A stretch of DNA of 64,000 nt from Rhizobium sp. BT04 (GTDB lineage Bacteria > Pseudomonadota > Alphaproteobacteria > Rhizobiales > Rhizobiaceae): the NCBI RefSeq assembly GCF_030053135.1, contig NZ_CP125652.1, positions 3,776,501 through 3,840,500 of the forward strand. The letters are read 5' to 3'. Shown in pieces: positions 1 through 10,246 of the stretch (positions are counted from its first letter, which is position 1; each line of letters starts with the position of its first letter). The notes below the pieces were generated by a model that had not been told where the DNA came from, did no database searches, and worked only from the letters and a program-made list of their open reading frames with translations. A program made the position numbers and the translations under genes.

Positions 1-482
<482 letters not shown>

Positions 483-559
483 GGAAGATCCCTGCCTTGT
501 TCGTTGTCGTATCTGTTTCGGCGGCTCTGGCCTGAATCTCGGTCCGAATGGACGGCCGA

Positions 560-1258
560 TCAGGGAGCCCAGTAGATCTCGACCGGGGAAGTGGCCCGGC
601 GCAGAACGGCGCGGATCGGCATTTCTGCCTCGTCTCCGTTGCCTTCCGCCTTGGCGAGAACGTCTTTTTTGCCTTCGCCCTCAATATGAAGAACCAGGAG
701 TGCGGCATCCTGAAGACTGGAGAAGGTGAAGGTCAGGCGCGGCTCGCCGGCTCCTTCCGCTTCCATGGTGATGATGCCGCGTGGGGTCGATGCATCGAGC
801 GCCTTGGCAAGATTGCTGCCGCCGGGAAAGAACGAGGCCGTGTGGCCGTCGCCGCCCATGCCCAGGATGACGATGTCGAAGGGCGAACTGATCGCCCTGG
901 TCTTCTCGGTCGCAAGCGAAGCGGCCTCCTCCACCGAGGCGGCCTCCTGATAGAGCGGCAGGAAGCGCGCCGCCTTTGCCTTGTTCTGCAGCAGATTGGC
1001 ATCGACCAGCAGATGGTTCGAGCGCGGATTGTCGGCCGGCACGAAACGTTCGTCTACAAGGGTGATCGTCACCTTGTCCCAGGCGATGTCGCGCGTCGAC
1101 AGCGCCTGGAAGAAGGCCTTCGGCGTCGAGCCGCCGGAAACGGCGATGGACGCCGTTCCGCGGGCGGCAATCGCCGCCGAAAGCGTGCTCGCGACTTTGT
1201 CGGCAAGGCTGCCCGCGAGGTCTGCGGGGCTGGCGAAGGAGTGCAGGGTCGATGCCAT
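560..1258 (-). CDS. pgl: 6-phosphogluconolactonase
   Basis: Hydrolyses 6-phosphoglucono-lactone to 6-phosphogluconate, the second step from glucose-6-phosphate. The 232-residue product has the NagB/RpiA-type 6PGL pattern: [12 protein letters not shown] near residue 42, VDERFVP near 70, and [14 protein letters not shown] around 135. I chose the ATG at 1258 (MASTLHSF), which leaves 10 bp after the zwf stop. An in-frame ATG at 1282 would overlap zwf by 14 bp and adds residues that do not look conserved. It is the middle gene of the zwf-pgl-edd operon. Confidence 0.95.
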   Translation of the reverse strand: MASTLHSFASPADLAGSLADKVASTLSAAIAARGTASIAVSGGSTPKAFFQALSTRDIAWDKVTITLVDERFVPADNPRSNHLLVDANLLQNKAKAARFLPLYQEAASVEEAASLATEKTRAISSPFDIVILGMGGDGHTASFFPGGSNLAKALDASTPRGIITMEAEGAGEPRLTFTFSSLQDAALLVLHIEGEGKKDVLAKAEGNGDEAEMPIRAVLRRATSPVEIYWAP

Positions 1259-1268
1259 CGGTTTCGTC

Positions 1269-2744
1269 CTAGATATCGTCATGCCAGGTGCGGCCGTCAC
1301 GCTCGATCAGCGCGATGGCCTGGCTCGGGCCCCAGGTGCCGGCCGTATAACCCTGTACCTGCTGGCCGGTCGCTTCCCAGCCCTTGAGGATCGGGTCGAC
1401 CCATCTCCATGCGGCTTCCACTTCGTCGCGGCGCATGAACAAGGTCTGGTTGGAGCGGATCACATCCATCAGCAGACGCTCGTAGGCGTCGGGATTGCGG
1501 ACGTTGAAGGCTTGGGCGAAGCTCATGTCGAGGGAGACATTGCGCAGGCGCATACCGCCCGGACCCGGATCCTTGATCATCAGCGACTGCTTGACGCCTT
1601 CATCCGGCTGCAGCCGGATGATCAGCTGGTTGGCGACGATGCGCCCGGCCGCCTGGTCGAAAATCGCATGCGGGATCGGCTTGAAGGTGATGACGATCTC
1701 GGACATGCGCCCGGTCAGGCGCTTGCCGGTTCTGATGTAGAAGGGAACGCCCGCCCAGCGCCAGTTATTGATCTCGGCCTTGATGGCGACGAAGGTTTCG
1801 GTGTTCGAGACGCCGCCTTCGAGCTCTTCGAGATAACCCTTGACCGGGCCGCTGCCCGATGCGCCGGCGCGGTACTGGCCGCGCACCGTCGCCTGCTCGA
1901 CATTGGAGGCATTGAGCGGCTTCAGTGCGCGCAGCACCTTCAGCTTCTCGTCGCGGACAGCTTCCGAATCCATCGACGAGGGCACTTCCATCGCCGTCAG
2001 GCAGAGCAGCTGCAGAATGTGGTTCTGCACCATGTCGCGCAGCGCGCCAGCCGTATCGTAATAACCGGCGCGGCCTTCGAGGCCGACCGATTCAGCGACC
2101 GTAATCTGCACGTGGTCGATATAATTGGCGTTCCACAGCGGCTCATAGAGTGCGTTGGCGAAGCGCAGCGCCATCAGGTTCTGCACCGTTTCCTTGCCGA
2201 GATAGTGGTCGATGCGGAAGATCTGCTCTTCCTTGAAGGCTCGGCCGATCGTGTCGTTCAGCTGCAGCGCCGAGGCGAGGTCGCGGCCGATCGGCTTCTC
2301 GACGACGATGCGGGTCGACTTGGTGATCAGCTTGTGGTCGTGGATTTTCTGCGAAATGTCGCCGAAGATGCCCGGAGCGACAGCGAGATAGAAAGAGCGA
2401 ACGCGGTCCTTGCCCTCGTCGAGCAGCTTCTTGAGATGATCCCAACCGGCGTCCGTGCGGGCGTCGACGGAAACGTAGAAGAGACGGGCACAGAACTTTT
2501 CGACTTCCGCCTCGTCATATTCGCCCTTTTTCAGGTGCTCCTTGAGCGCGTCCTTGGCGAATTTGCGATATTCCTCATGCGAAAGCGGGCTGCGCGAAGC
2601 GCCGATGACACGGGTCGGTTCCGTAAACTGGCCCTCGATCTGGCGATGATAAAGCGCCGGCAGCAACTTGCGCTCGGCAAGGTCGCCGCTGCCGCCGAAG
2701 ACGACGTAATCAAAAGGCTCAACGGGAATAATCTGGCTGCTCAT
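1269..2744 (-). CDS. zwf: Glucose-6-phosphate 1-dehydrogenase
   Basis: Oxidises glucose-6-phosphate with NAD(P)+, feeding the Entner-Doudoroff and oxidative pentose-phosphate routes. The 491-residue length is normal for the family. The nucleotide-binding segment GGSGDLAERKLLPALY lies near the N-terminus and the substrate/active-site signature RIDHYLGKE near residue 180. The start is the ATG at 2744, preceded by GAGAGA; an upstream in-frame TTG at 2759 would swallow that ribosome-binding site. It heads the zwf-pgl-edd operon, and the 134 bp ahead of it contain an AT-rich tract (2779-2800) suitable for a promoter. No regulator gene is adjacent. Confidence 0.97.
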   Translation of the reverse strand: MSSQIIPVEPFDYVVFGGSGDLAERKLLPALYHRQIEGQFTEPTRVIGASRSPLSHEEYRKFAKDALKEHLKKGEYDEAEVEKFCARLFYVSVDARTDAGWDHLKKLLDEGKDRVRSFYLAVAPGIFGDISQKIHDHKLITKSTRIVVEKPIGRDLASALQLNDTIGRAFKEEQIFRIDHYLGKETVQNLMALRFANALYEPLWNANYIDHVQITVAESVGLEGRAGYYDTAGALRDMVQNHILQLLCLTAMEVPSSMDSEAVRDEKLKVLRALKPLNASNVEQATVRGQYRAGASGSGPVKGYLEELEGGVSNTETFVAIKAEINNWRWAGVPFYIRTGKRLTGRMSEIVITFKPIPHAIFDQAAGRIVANQLIIRLQPDEGVKQSLMIKDPGPGGMRLRNVSLDMSFAQAFNVRNPDAYERLLMDVIRSNQTLFMRRDEVEAAWRWVDPILKGWEATGQQVQGYTAGTWGPSQAIALIERDGRTWHDDI

Positions 2745-2878
2745 GAGCTTGTCTCTCAATCAGGCTGGTTGGCGGCCCTTTTAATCTAATCGATTTAAAA
2801 AAGCCAGTGTGCAGTGCAATGAATCTCTCAGGCACCGGTTTTAGAGCGAATTCCCGGAAGAAGAAATCCGCAATCGGA

Positions 2879-4177
2879 CTAAAACTTGTCGCGAAGCGCA
2901 AACCACGACAAGGCGAGAAAAAGCAGCGGCGCCCGCATGCGCGCTCCGCCGGGAAAGGCGGGAATATCGAGCGATTTGAACAGGTCGAGATCGCCGGATT
3001 TTCCAAGCACCGTTTCCGCGTAGAGCTTGCCACAGTAGTTTGACAGCATGACGCCATGGCCGGAATAACCGCCGATCGAGATGACGCCGGGCATGACCTC
3101 GCGTACGAAAGGCTGGCGCGGCATGGTGATGCCGACGCTGCCGCCCCAGGCGTGGGTGATGTCGATATTCTTCAGGTCAGGATAGATCTCGGCGATCTGC
3201 CGGCGGATGTGCTCGGAAATGTCCCGCGGATTGTCCGCCGTATAGGCTTCGCGCCCGCCGAACAGCAGGCGGCCGTCGCCGAATTTGCGGAAGTAGCGCA
3301 CGACGAAGCGCGAATCGGCCACCGCCTCGCCGCCCGGCAGCACATCGGGGTATCGGTCGAGCGGCGCCGTGGCGCCGATGAAGGAGCGGATCGGCATGAT
3401 ATGGCTTGCCGTCACCGGTTCGAGGCCGTCGATATAGGCGTCGCAGGCGATCAGCGCGCGCTCGGCGGTGATCACACCCCTTTCGGTTTCGATCGTCACC
3501 TTGCCGCCGCTTTGGCGGATCGCCGTTGCCCTGGTCATCTCGAAGATTTCAGCGCCGGCATTGGCGGCGACCCGGGCCAGCCCGATGAGCAGCTTCAGCG
3601 GATGGATGTGGCCGGTGCCGACATCGCGCACGCCGCAATGGAAACGCTTCGAGCCGAGCCGCTCCTGCGTTTCCTTCTCGTCCATGAAGCTGATGTGCGG
3701 ATAGCCGTAGCGCTCTGCGGCGATCGCGGCATTTTCATAATAGTCGCGTTTGTAGCTCGCCTTGTGCGCGACGTTGAGCTGGCCGGGCACATAGTCGATC
3801 TCGATCTGGTGCTCGCGGGCGAAATCGATGAGATGGCGCTTGGCCGCCTCGGCAAGATCAAACAACGCCTTCGAGCGTTCGTAGCCGATCTTCTCCTCGA
3901 GTTCTTCCGGCCACCAGCGCTGTCCGGTGCCAAGCTGGCCGCCATTGCGCCCCGACGCCCCGTCGCCGAAGCGGCAGGCCTCGATCAGCACCACCGAAAC
4001 GCCCGCTTCGGCGAGATGATAGGCGGCCTGCAGGCCGGTGTAGCCGCCGCCGATGATGGCGACGTCTGCTGTTGTCGAGCCGTCGAGAGCCGCATAGGTC
4101 GGCCGCTCCCCGACGGTTGCCTGATACCAGGATAGCCCGGGCGCGATCGGGCTCTGCCACGTCTCCTGCAATGCCAT
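2879..4177 (-). CDS. puuB: FAD-dependent oxidoreductase, gamma-glutamylputrescine oxidase type
   Basis: Predicted flavoprotein of the DAO/PuuB family, which oxidises gamma-glutamylputrescine to gamma-glutamyl-aminobutyraldehyde. The 432-residue product opens with an aromatic-rich leader typical of PuuB relatives. It then has the dinucleotide-binding motif IIGGGYTGLQAAYHLAEAG (about residues 43-61), a GASGRNGGQLG stretch that usually contacts FAD, and a C-terminal IGGYSGHGVMLSNYCGK. The ATG at 4177 follows GAGGGA and lies 11 bp after the stop of the glutamine synthetase gene, so the two form an operon. That pairing supports polyamine catabolism. The exact substrate is inferred, since many similar oxidases act on other glutamylated or N-alkyl amino compounds. 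Confidence 0.8.
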   Translation of the reverse strand: MALQETWQSPIAPGLSWYQATVGERPTYAALDGSTTADVAIIGGGYTGLQAAYHLAEAGVSVVLIEACRFGDGASGRNGGQLGTGQRWWPEELEEKIGYERSKALFDLAEAAKRHLIDFAREHQIEIDYVPGQLNVAHKASYKRDYYENAAIAAERYGYPHISFMDEKETQERLGSKRFHCGVRDVGTGHIHPLKLLIGLARVAANAGAEIFEMTRATAIRQSGGKVTIETERGVITAERALIACDAYIDGLEPVTASHIMPIRSFIGATAPLDRYPDVLPGGEAVADSRFVVRYFRKFGDGRLLFGGREAYTADNPRDISEHIRRQIAEIYPDLKNIDITHAWGGSVGITMPRQPFVREVMPGVISIGGYSGHGVMLSNYCGKLYAETVLGKSGDLDLFKSLDIPAFPGGARMRAPLLFLALSWFALRDKF

Positions 4178-4188
4178 GGATGGTTCCC

Positions 4189-5625
4189 TCACACGTTGAG
4201 CAGAAGGAATTCCCGCTCCCAGGGGCTGATCACCTGCATGAAGGTTTCGAACTCGCCGCGCTTGACGCCGGCATAGAGGCCGATGAACTGCTTGCCGAAA
4301 ATCTCCTCGAAGGCGGGCTCGTCCTCGAGCAGCGCCACGGCTTCCAGGAGGCCGCGCGGCAGGTCGATCGAGCCTTCATTGGCCGAATCTTCGGTCGGCG
4401 CCGTCGGCTCGATCTCTTTCATGATGCCGAGCAGGCCGGCGGCAAGCGAGGCGGCGAGCGCCAGATAGGGATTGGCGTCCGAGCTCGGCAGCCGGTTTTC
4501 CACGCGCCGCGCCTGCGGATCGGAAACCGGCACGCGGAAGGCGGTCGTGCGGTTGTCGTAGCCCCAGGCATTGTTGACCGGGCAGGACATGTCGGGCTGC
4601 AGGCGCCGGTAGGAATTGACGTAGGGCGCCAGCATCGCCATCGCGCTCGGCACGAATTTCTGCATGCCGCCGATGAAATGGAAGAATTCCTTCGAGGCCG
4701 ATCCGTCCGGATTGGAGAAGATGTTCTTGCCCGTCTCGATGTTGACCACCGACTGATGGATATGCATCGCCGAACCCGGCTGGCCCTGCATCGGCTTGGC
4801 CATGAAGGTCGCATAGATGTCGTGTTTCAGCGCCGCCTCGCGGATCGTGCGCTTGAACAGGAACACCTGGTCGGCAAGCTCGATCGGATTGCCGTGGCGC
4901 AGGTTGATTTCGAGCTGCGCCGGTCCCTCTTCGTGGATCAGCGTGTCGATCTCCAGCCCCTGCTTCTCCGAGAAATGATAGACATCGTCGATCAGCTCGT
5001 CGAATTCGTTGATGCCGGCGATCGAATAACCCTGGCCGCCGAGGATAGAGCGGCCGGACCGGCCTTTCGGCGGGTGTAGCGGATAATCGGGGTCGTCATT
5101 CTTGGCGACCAGGTAGAATTCGATCTCGGGCGCCACGATCGGCTTCCAGCCGCGCTCGTGATAGAGGCTCAGGATCCGCTTCAGCACGTTGCGCGGCGTA
5201 TAGGGCACCTCGCCGCCGTCCGAATCGACGATGTCGCAGATCACCTGCGCCGTCGGGTCGGTCTCCCAGGGCACGACCGACAGCGTCGAAAGATCCGGCA
5301 TCAGCTTCAGGTCGCTGTCGCGCGGCTCGTAGCGGAAGCTTTCGGTCTCGTCGGGATATTCGCCCGAAATCGTGTGCCGGTAGATCGCCGACGGCAGCGC
5401 CAGCGAGGTGTTCGAGGTGAATTTCGAGCTCGGCATCATCTTGCCGCGCGGAACGCCGGCAAGGTCCGGCGTGATGCATTCGATGTCCTCGATGCCCCGG
5501 TCCCTCAGCCACCGCGCTGCTTCCTTCCAGTTCGCAACGCCGCGCAGGGATCCGGGGTCCGGGGGAGTCTTCTTCGAGGCGGGTACGTTTCTGGCAGGCT
5601 TCAGCGTTGTCTTTTTTGGGGACAT
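4189..5625 (-). CDS. puuA: Glutamine synthetase family protein, gamma-glutamylputrescine synthetase type
   Basis: Member of the glutamine synthetase fold that likely ligates glutamate to an amine (putrescine in PuuA) using ATP, starting the Puu polyamine pathway. It is 478 residues. Recognisable GS segments are EIEFYLV near residue 165, EEGPAQLEINLRHG near 230 with the metal-binding acidic residues, and FMAKPMQGQPGSAMHIHQS near 275. The lysine/proline-rich first 30 residues are extra relative to GlnA. It is upstream of the PuuB-like oxidase with an 11 bp gap. A pot-type putrescine transporter lies 11 kb away. A biosynthetic GlnA role is unlikely from the sequence and context. Confidence 0.8.
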   Translation of the reverse strand: MSPKKTTLKPARNVPASKKTPPDPGSLRGVANWKEAARWLRDRGIEDIECITPDLAGVPRGKMMPSSKFTSNTSLALPSAIYRHTISGEYPDETESFRYEPRDSDLKLMPDLSTLSVVPWETDPTAQVICDIVDSDGGEVPYTPRNVLKRILSLYHERGWKPIVAPEIEFYLVAKNDDPDYPLHPPKGRSGRSILGGQGYSIAGINEFDELIDDVYHFSEKQGLEIDTLIHEEGPAQLEINLRHGNPIELADQVFLFKRTIREAALKHDIYATFMAKPMQGQPGSAMHIHQSVVNIETGKNIFSNPDGSASKEFFHFIGGMQKFVPSAMAMLAPYVNSYRRLQPDMSCPVNNAWGYDNRTTAFRVPVSDPQARRVENRLPSSDANPYLALAASLAAGLLGIMKEIEPTAPTEDSANEGSIDLPRGLLEAVALLEDEPAFEEIFGKQFIGLYAGVKRGEFETFMQVISPWEREFLLLNV

Positions 5626-5712
5626 GACACACCGGTTTGGTTGATCGTGGCGCCATCATAACTGGACTTTGCCAATTGGCGAGAGGTTGAGAACGTTGAC
5701 TTTCGCCCTTCG

Positions 5713-6933
5713 ATGGAAAAAGAAGACGCTGTCTTGATCGGGGAAACGGGTTTGCAGCGCAAAAGCGACGTCATCGTCATCGGCGCCGGGGCGGCGGGCA
5801 TGATGGCGGCTATCCGGGCCGGAAAACGCGGCCGCTCAGTCGTGATCCTCGATCATGCAAGGGCGCCCGGCGAGAAGATCCGCATCTCAGGCGGCGGCCG
5901 CTGCAATTTCACCAATATCCATGCGGGGCCGAAGAATTTCCTCTCCGCCAATCCGCATTTCTGCAAATCGGCGCTCGCCCGTTTCACGCCGTCCGATTTC
6001 ATCGCCATGGTCGATCGCCACGGTATTGCCTGGCATGAAAAGACGCTCGGCCAGCTTTTCTGCGACGACAGCGCCAAGGATATCATCCGCATGCTGCTGG
6101 AGGAGATGCGCGCGGCCGGTGCTACGCTGCATCTCGGCACCGAGATATCGGGCGTCGAAAGGACCGAGGCAGGCTTCCGCATCTCCACAGGCGAGGGCGC
6201 CTATGAAGCATCGTCGCTGATCGTCGCCAGCGGCGGCAAGTCGATCCCGAAGATGGGCGCCACCGGCTTTGCCTATCGCATTGCCGAACAGTTCGGCTTG
6301 GCCGTGCTCGAAACTCGCCCCGGCCTCGTGCCGCTGACCCTCGATCCCGGCCTGCTGGAAAGCATCGCGCCGCTCGCCGGCATCGCCGCCCCGGCCGAAA
6401 TCCGCCACGGCAAGACGGCTTTCCGCGAAGCGCTGCTGTTTACCCATCGGGGGCTGAGCGGCCCCGCCATCCTGCAGATCTCCTCCTACTGGCGCGAAGG
6501 CGACGAGATCGTCGTGGCGATCGAACCGGATATCGACATATCAGCACATCTGAAGACGGCAAAGCAGCGCAATGGCCGCCAGTCGCCGCAGACTGCACTT
6601 GGCGACATCCTGCCGAAGCGGCTGGCGCAGTTTCTCGTCGAGCGCGAAAAAATCTCCGGCAACATGGCCGACCTGCCGGACAAGGCGTTGCTGCGCCTTG
6701 CCGCCGGCGCCCAGAACTTTGCGCTCAAACCTTCCGGCTCGGAAGGCTACCGTACCGCCGAAGTGACGCTCGGCGGCATCGACACGGCAGCGTTGGATTC
6801 CCGCAGCATGGAGGCAAAATCCGTGCCCGGGCTTTACTTCATCGGCGAATGCGTCGACGTCACCGGCTGGCTCGGCGGCTATAATTTCCAGTGGGCCTGG
6901 GCCTCCGGTTTTGCCGCGGGCGAATGGGCTTAA
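5713..6933 (+). CDS. HI0933/BaiN-family NAD(P)/FAD-dependent oxidoreductase
   Basis: Cytoplasmic flavoprotein of the HI0933 family; the physiological substrate of most members is unknown. The 406-residue product has the FAD-binding VIVIGAGAAGMMAAIRAG at about residues 21-38. The family signature GEKIRISGGGRCNFTN follows, and the C-terminal FIGECVDVTGWLGGYNFQ ends with the usual AWASG. It is divergent from the glutamine synthetase gene, with 87 bp between starts. The first 17 residues before the nucleotide fold are weakly supported, so a slightly shorter start is possible. A rhizobial repeat element begins at its stop codon. Confidence 0.9.
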   Translation: MEKEDAVLIGETGLQRKSDVIVIGAGAAGMMAAIRAGKRGRSVVILDHARAPGEKIRISGGGRCNFTNIHAGPKNFLSANPHFCKSALARFTPSDFIAMVDRHGIAWHEKTLGQLFCDDSAKDIIRMLLEEMRAAGATLHLGTEISGVERTEAGFRISTGEGAYEASSLIVASGGKSIPKMGATGFAYRIAEQFGLAVLETRPGLVPLTLDPGLLESIAPLAGIAAPAEIRHGKTAFREALLFTHRGLSGPAILQISSYWREGDEIVVAIEPDIDISAHLKTAKQRNGRQSPQTALGDILPKRLAQFLVEREKISGNMADLPDKALLRLAAGAQNFALKPSGSEGYRTAEVTLGGIDTAALDSRSMEAKSVPGLYFIGECVDVTGWLGGYNFQWAWASGFAAGEWA

Positions 6934-6990
6934 TGCATGTCGCCCAAAAGTGCGCAGCGGTTTTGGGAGAACGACTTGCATAAGACAAAG
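6933..6990. repeat. Rhizobial intergenic palindromic repeat (RIME-like)
   Basis: Inverted-repeat element with left arm ATGCATGTCGCCCAAAA (6933-6949) and right arm TTTTGGGAGAACGACTTGCAT (6961-6981) around a GTGCGCAGCGG centre, followed by an AAGACAAAG tail. From memory, elements with this core (CCCAAAAGTG-CAGCGGTTTTGGG) are scattered between genes in Rhizobium chromosomes. The element starts on the last base of the upstream stop codon. Transcribed, it would form a stable hairpin. Confidence 0.75.
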
Positions 6991-7130
6991 ACAAAAGCCG
7001 ATTCAAGACTTGTTAAGAGAGGTGCGCCATCCTGTCTCAATTGGCGGTTTGCAAGGTCGTTCCTAGATAATGCTTTACCGGCAAGCTGTTTTGTTGGATT
7101 GTTGTGTCAGACAGAAGTGAGGTTTCGACC

Positions 7131-7274
7131 ATGACCGGAAACACACGACGCGCCCGCGCCCGCGCCATTGCCGAGGCAAAGCCGAACGCCCGGATGGTGA
7201 CCTTGCGTTATCTGATGCTTGCCGCCGGCGCTACCGCCGCCAGCCTCGCGCTGCTGCTCTCACACCTCATCTGA
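7131..7274 (+). CDS. Small single-pass membrane protein, 47 residues, function unknown
   Basis: Short reading frame from ATG 7131 to TGA 7272-7274, preceded by GTGAGG at a normal distance. The product begins with a basic stretch (TRRARARA), continues with AKPNAR, and ends with one hydrophobic segment of about 20 residues (YLMLAAGATAASLALLLSHL). This is the layout of a small inner-membrane peptide with a positively charged cytoplasmic N-terminus. I do not recognise a family. It is isolated between a repeat element and the chemoreceptor gene. Codon choice is GC-rich at third positions, which supports real coding. Confidence 0.55.
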   Translation: MTGNTRRARARAIAEAKPNARMVTLRYLMLAAGATAASLALLLSHLI

Positions 7275-7587
7275 TCCTGTCCGTAGAGCCGGAAAGAACA
7301 TTGCGGCATGCCGATCGCCGCACTGCGGCGTTGCGGCTTACAATCTGCAACTATTTCACTGCCTTGGCTTAACCTGCCATCACCGCTTATCCGAAAATTA
7401 ATACCTAATCTGACACAATTGCCCGCGATTATTTGGGCATCTCCAAGTTGTTTGGACATGAACTGGCAATGACTGCCGCCTGGCTTCCGGGTTCCCCAAT
7501 GGAAATTTAAAAGCAGCTCGATGTGCACCCGGCAGGCGCCAAGTGGCCGCCTGCGGGAGGAGTGGTGTATGAAAGGCCCGGAACGCC
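7275..7587. other. Intergenic region upstream of chemoreceptor gene
   Basis: This 313 bp stretch has no convincing gene. It contains a GC-rich inverted repeat, GCAGGCG at 7534-7540 pairing with CGCCTGC at 7550-7556, just before the GGGAGGAG at 7555-7562. That could form a leader hairpin near the translation start of the downstream chemoreceptor. The middle (7365-7440) is AT-rich and probably carries the promoter. Confidence 0.4.
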
Positions 7588-10119
7588 ATGTTGATTGACA
7601 AGATTCTTTCCCGCTTCAGGATCAAGACCAAGGTTCTGATCTTCGTTCTGCCTTTCGTCGTCACCATTTCGGCGGTGGGCCTGACGGGCCTTTACGCTTC
7701 GGGACTTCTGCAGGGCCGCATGGAAATATCCAACAGCGTGCTGCAGTCGCTGAGCGGCTTCAAGGATCTCTACGGTTCGATGGACGATTTCCTGCGCGTC
7801 ACCAGCCCGGAGGCGCGCGACAAGCTGACCGCGGAACTGAAGACCCAGCAAGGCGTGCTCGACCAGACGCTGAACCAGGTCGGCGAAGAGGCCGCCGGCC
7901 GCGACAGCCTTGCCGAGGCATCGCGCCGCACCAAGGACATATCGGGCGTCGTCGACAAGCTCTGGGCGCTGCATGAACAGGAGCAGGCACTGCACGAGCA
8001 GATCGATGCCGCACAGAAGAGCCTGATCAGCACCCGTTTCACGGTCTCCTACCAGGCCGAGGAATTGCAGACCGCGCTCCAGAACGACGAGGGTGCCGCC
8101 ACCATCACGCTGCGCACCGCCGACCGCCTGCTGAAGGGCGGCGATTTCCTCGGCACCGTCGCCAGCGGCTACAGCAAACCGCAGACACCGCAGGACAAGA
8201 TCGCCTTCATCAACGAACAGATGCCTGCGATCGTCAAAGCCCAGCGGCAGATCGCCATTTCGGTTCCGACCAACCAGAAGAACGTCATCGACGCGCTGAC
8301 CGCCACCATCGACAGCATCAAGGCGATCGCCCAGCTGCCCGCTCCGACCGACGAGGACATCGCCGAGCTCGGCCGTCTCGTTTCGCGCTTCCGCCAGACC
8401 TCGACCTATACGCAGCTGACGGCAACGCAGAAGATGCGCGAGGCGACACAGCGTTTCGCCGAGCTCGAGGGCCGCATCGCCCAGACCAACTCCGTCCTTC
8501 AGGATACGCGGCGCCTCGAAAATTCCGTCTATGCGCTACAGATCGTCCTTTCCGATTTCCTCTCCAATTCGAGCAAGGACAATCTCGTGCGCCTGCAGCA
8601 GCAGGCCGGCACGCTGGGCAAGGACATGCAGGTGCTGACCACCAGCGCCAAGGGCATGGGCTTTGCCGAGGGCATATCGGGCGCGATCCAGCCGGCGCTC
8701 GACGCCATTTCCGGCGGCGGCTCGAAGATCGTCGATACGATCGGCGAGCGCGTCACCGCCTATGCCGCTGCCCGCCAGGAGCTCGACCAGATCTGGACGA
8801 AGCTGACCGATTTCGCCGAGCTGCAGAAACAGACGGCCGGCACCGAGCGCACCCAGGCAAACAGCATCTCGGTCATGACCACCGGTCTCGGCATCCTTCT
8901 GTCGATCCTCGGCGGTATCGCCTTGGTGCTGACACTGCAGCGCCCGATCAGCCACATCACCGCCGCCATGCGCCGCATCGCCGAAGGGGCGCTGGACACC
9001 AGCATCTCCGGCGAGCAGCGCTACGATGAAATCGGCGACATGGCCCGCGCGCTCGGCATCTTCAAGGAAAACGCCATCTCGAAGATCCGCATCGAGGAGC
9101 AGAGCGACGAGGAGCGCGCCGCCGCCGAACACGAGCGCCAGCGCAACGACGCCGAAAAGCGCGAAATGGATCGTCAGATCGAATTCGCCGTCAACGCGCT
9201 CGCCGCCGGCCTCGAACGCATGTCGCAGGGCGATATCTCGACGACGATCGAGACGCCCTTCATCGGCCGCCTCGAACAGCTGCGCCAGGATTTCAACGGC
9301 TCGATGATGCGCCTGCAGGCGACGATGAGCCAGATCCGCGACAATGTCGAACTGATCCAGGGCAACGGCAACCAGATGGCCCAGTCGGCCGAGGATCTGT
9401 CCAAGCGCACCGAGCAGCAGGCCGCCTCGCTCGAAGAGACCGCCGCCGCCGTCGACGAGATCACCGTCACGGTCCGTTCGTCGGCCGAACGCGCCAAGGA
9501 TGCCGACCAGATCGTCCGCCAGGCCAAGCGCAGCGCCGACGATTCCGCCGTCGTCGTCAGCAATGCGATCGACGCGATGGGCCGCATCGAGGATGCCTCG
9601 CGCCAGATCGAGCAGATCATCGGCGTCATCGACGAGATCGCCTTCCAGACCAACCTGCTGGCGCTCAACGCCGGCATCGAGGCGGCGCGCGCCGGCGAGG
9701 CGGGCAAGGGCTTTGCGGTGGTGGCGATGGAAGTCCGCGAACTGGCTCAGCGTTCCGCAGCCGCGGCGCAGGAGATCAAGGGCCTGATCAACAAGTCGAC
9801 CAACGAGGTCAGCTCCGGCTCGCAATTCGTCCAGGAGACCGGCACGGTGCTCGCCAGGATCAGCGCCCAGATCGTCACGATCAGCCAGCATGTCGAGATG
9901 ATCGCCCGCGCCAGCCACGACCAGTCCAACGCGTTGCAGAGCGTCAACGCGACCGTCAACCAGATGGACCAGATGACGCAGCAGAACGCCGCCATGGTGG
10001 AGGAAACGACCGCCGCCAGCCGCGAACTGGCCGACGAGGCCGATTCGCTCCGCCGGCTGATCCAGCAGTTCAAGATCGACGGCGAGGCAGCCTCGGCGCC
10101 GGTCTATCGCGCCGCCTGA
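7588..10119 (+). CDS. Methyl-accepting chemotaxis protein, 843 residues
   Basis: Transmembrane chemoreceptor that would signal through CheA/CheW. It has an N-terminal membrane segment (about residues 15-37), then a roughly 390-residue helical periplasmic sensor of unknown ligand. TM2 is at about 428-450, followed by HAMP at 450-500, a second HAMP-like segment near 530-585, and the methyl-accepting domain to the C-terminus. The signalling-tip hairpin is clear ([20 protein letters not shown], about 680-700). The sensor is longer than in classical receptors. No C-terminal CheR-binding pentapeptide is visible. It is a neighbour and partial paralogue of the next chemoreceptor but not in an operon with it, since a terminator separates them. 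Confidence 0.95.
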   Translation: MLIDKILSRFRIKTKVLIFVLPFVVTISAVGLTGLYASGLLQGRMEISNSVLQSLSGFKDLYGSMDDFLRVTSPEARDKLTAELKTQQGVLDQTLNQVGEEAAGRDSLAEASRRTKDISGVVDKLWALHEQEQALHEQIDAAQKSLISTRFTVSYQAEELQTALQNDEGAATITLRTADRLLKGGDFLGTVASGYSKPQTPQDKIAFINEQMPAIVKAQRQIAISVPTNQKNVIDALTATIDSIKAIAQLPAPTDEDIAELGRLVSRFRQTSTYTQLTATQKMREATQRFAELEGRIAQTNSVLQDTRRLENSVYALQIVLSDFLSNSSKDNLVRLQQQAGTLGKDMQVLTTSAKGMGFAEGISGAIQPALDAISGGGSKIVDTIGERVTAYAAARQELDQIWTKLTDFAELQKQTAGTERTQANSISVMTTGLGILLSILGGIALVLTLQRPISHITAAMRRIAEGALDTSISGEQRYDEIGDMARALGIFKENAISKIRIEEQSDEERAAAEHERQRNDAEKREMDRQIEFAVNALAAGLERMSQGDISTTIETPFIGRLEQLRQDFNGSMMRLQATMSQIRDNVELIQGNGNQMAQSAEDLSKRTEQQAASLEETAAAVDEITVTVRSSAERAKDADQIVRQAKRSADDSAVVVSNAIDAMGRIEDASRQIEQIIGVIDEIAFQTNLLALNAGIEAARAGEAGKGFAVVAMEVRELAQRSAAAAQEIKGLINKSTNEVSSGSQFVQETGTVLARISAQIVTISQHVEMIARASHDQSNALQSVNATVNQMDQMTQQNAAMVEETTAASRELADEADSLRRLIQQFKIDGEAASAPVYRAA

Positions 10120-10145
10120 TCGTCGACCGACCCGTCTTCATGCGA

Positions 10146-10174
10146 ACGGCCCCGGGCTTTCCGGGGCCGTTTCT
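10146..10174 (+). terminator. Rho-independent terminator after chemoreceptor gene
   Basis: Perfect 10 bp stem ACGGCCCCGG (10146-10155) / CCGGGGCCGT (10161-10170) with a GCTTT loop and a short T-rich tail. It lies 27 bp after the chemoreceptor stop. Confidence 0.85.
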
Positions 10175-10246
10175 ATTTGGTCGGGTTGTGGACATTGGCG
10201 GCTGAGGAGGTCGCCGCTTTGCCCTCATCGGCCTGCCGCCACGACC

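Noticed and set aside
981..2789. Long plus-strand reading frame of 602 codons
   Set aside because: Lies antisense to zwf and pgl; it is a shadow caused by high-GC codon bias. The minus-strand proteins are unmistakable.
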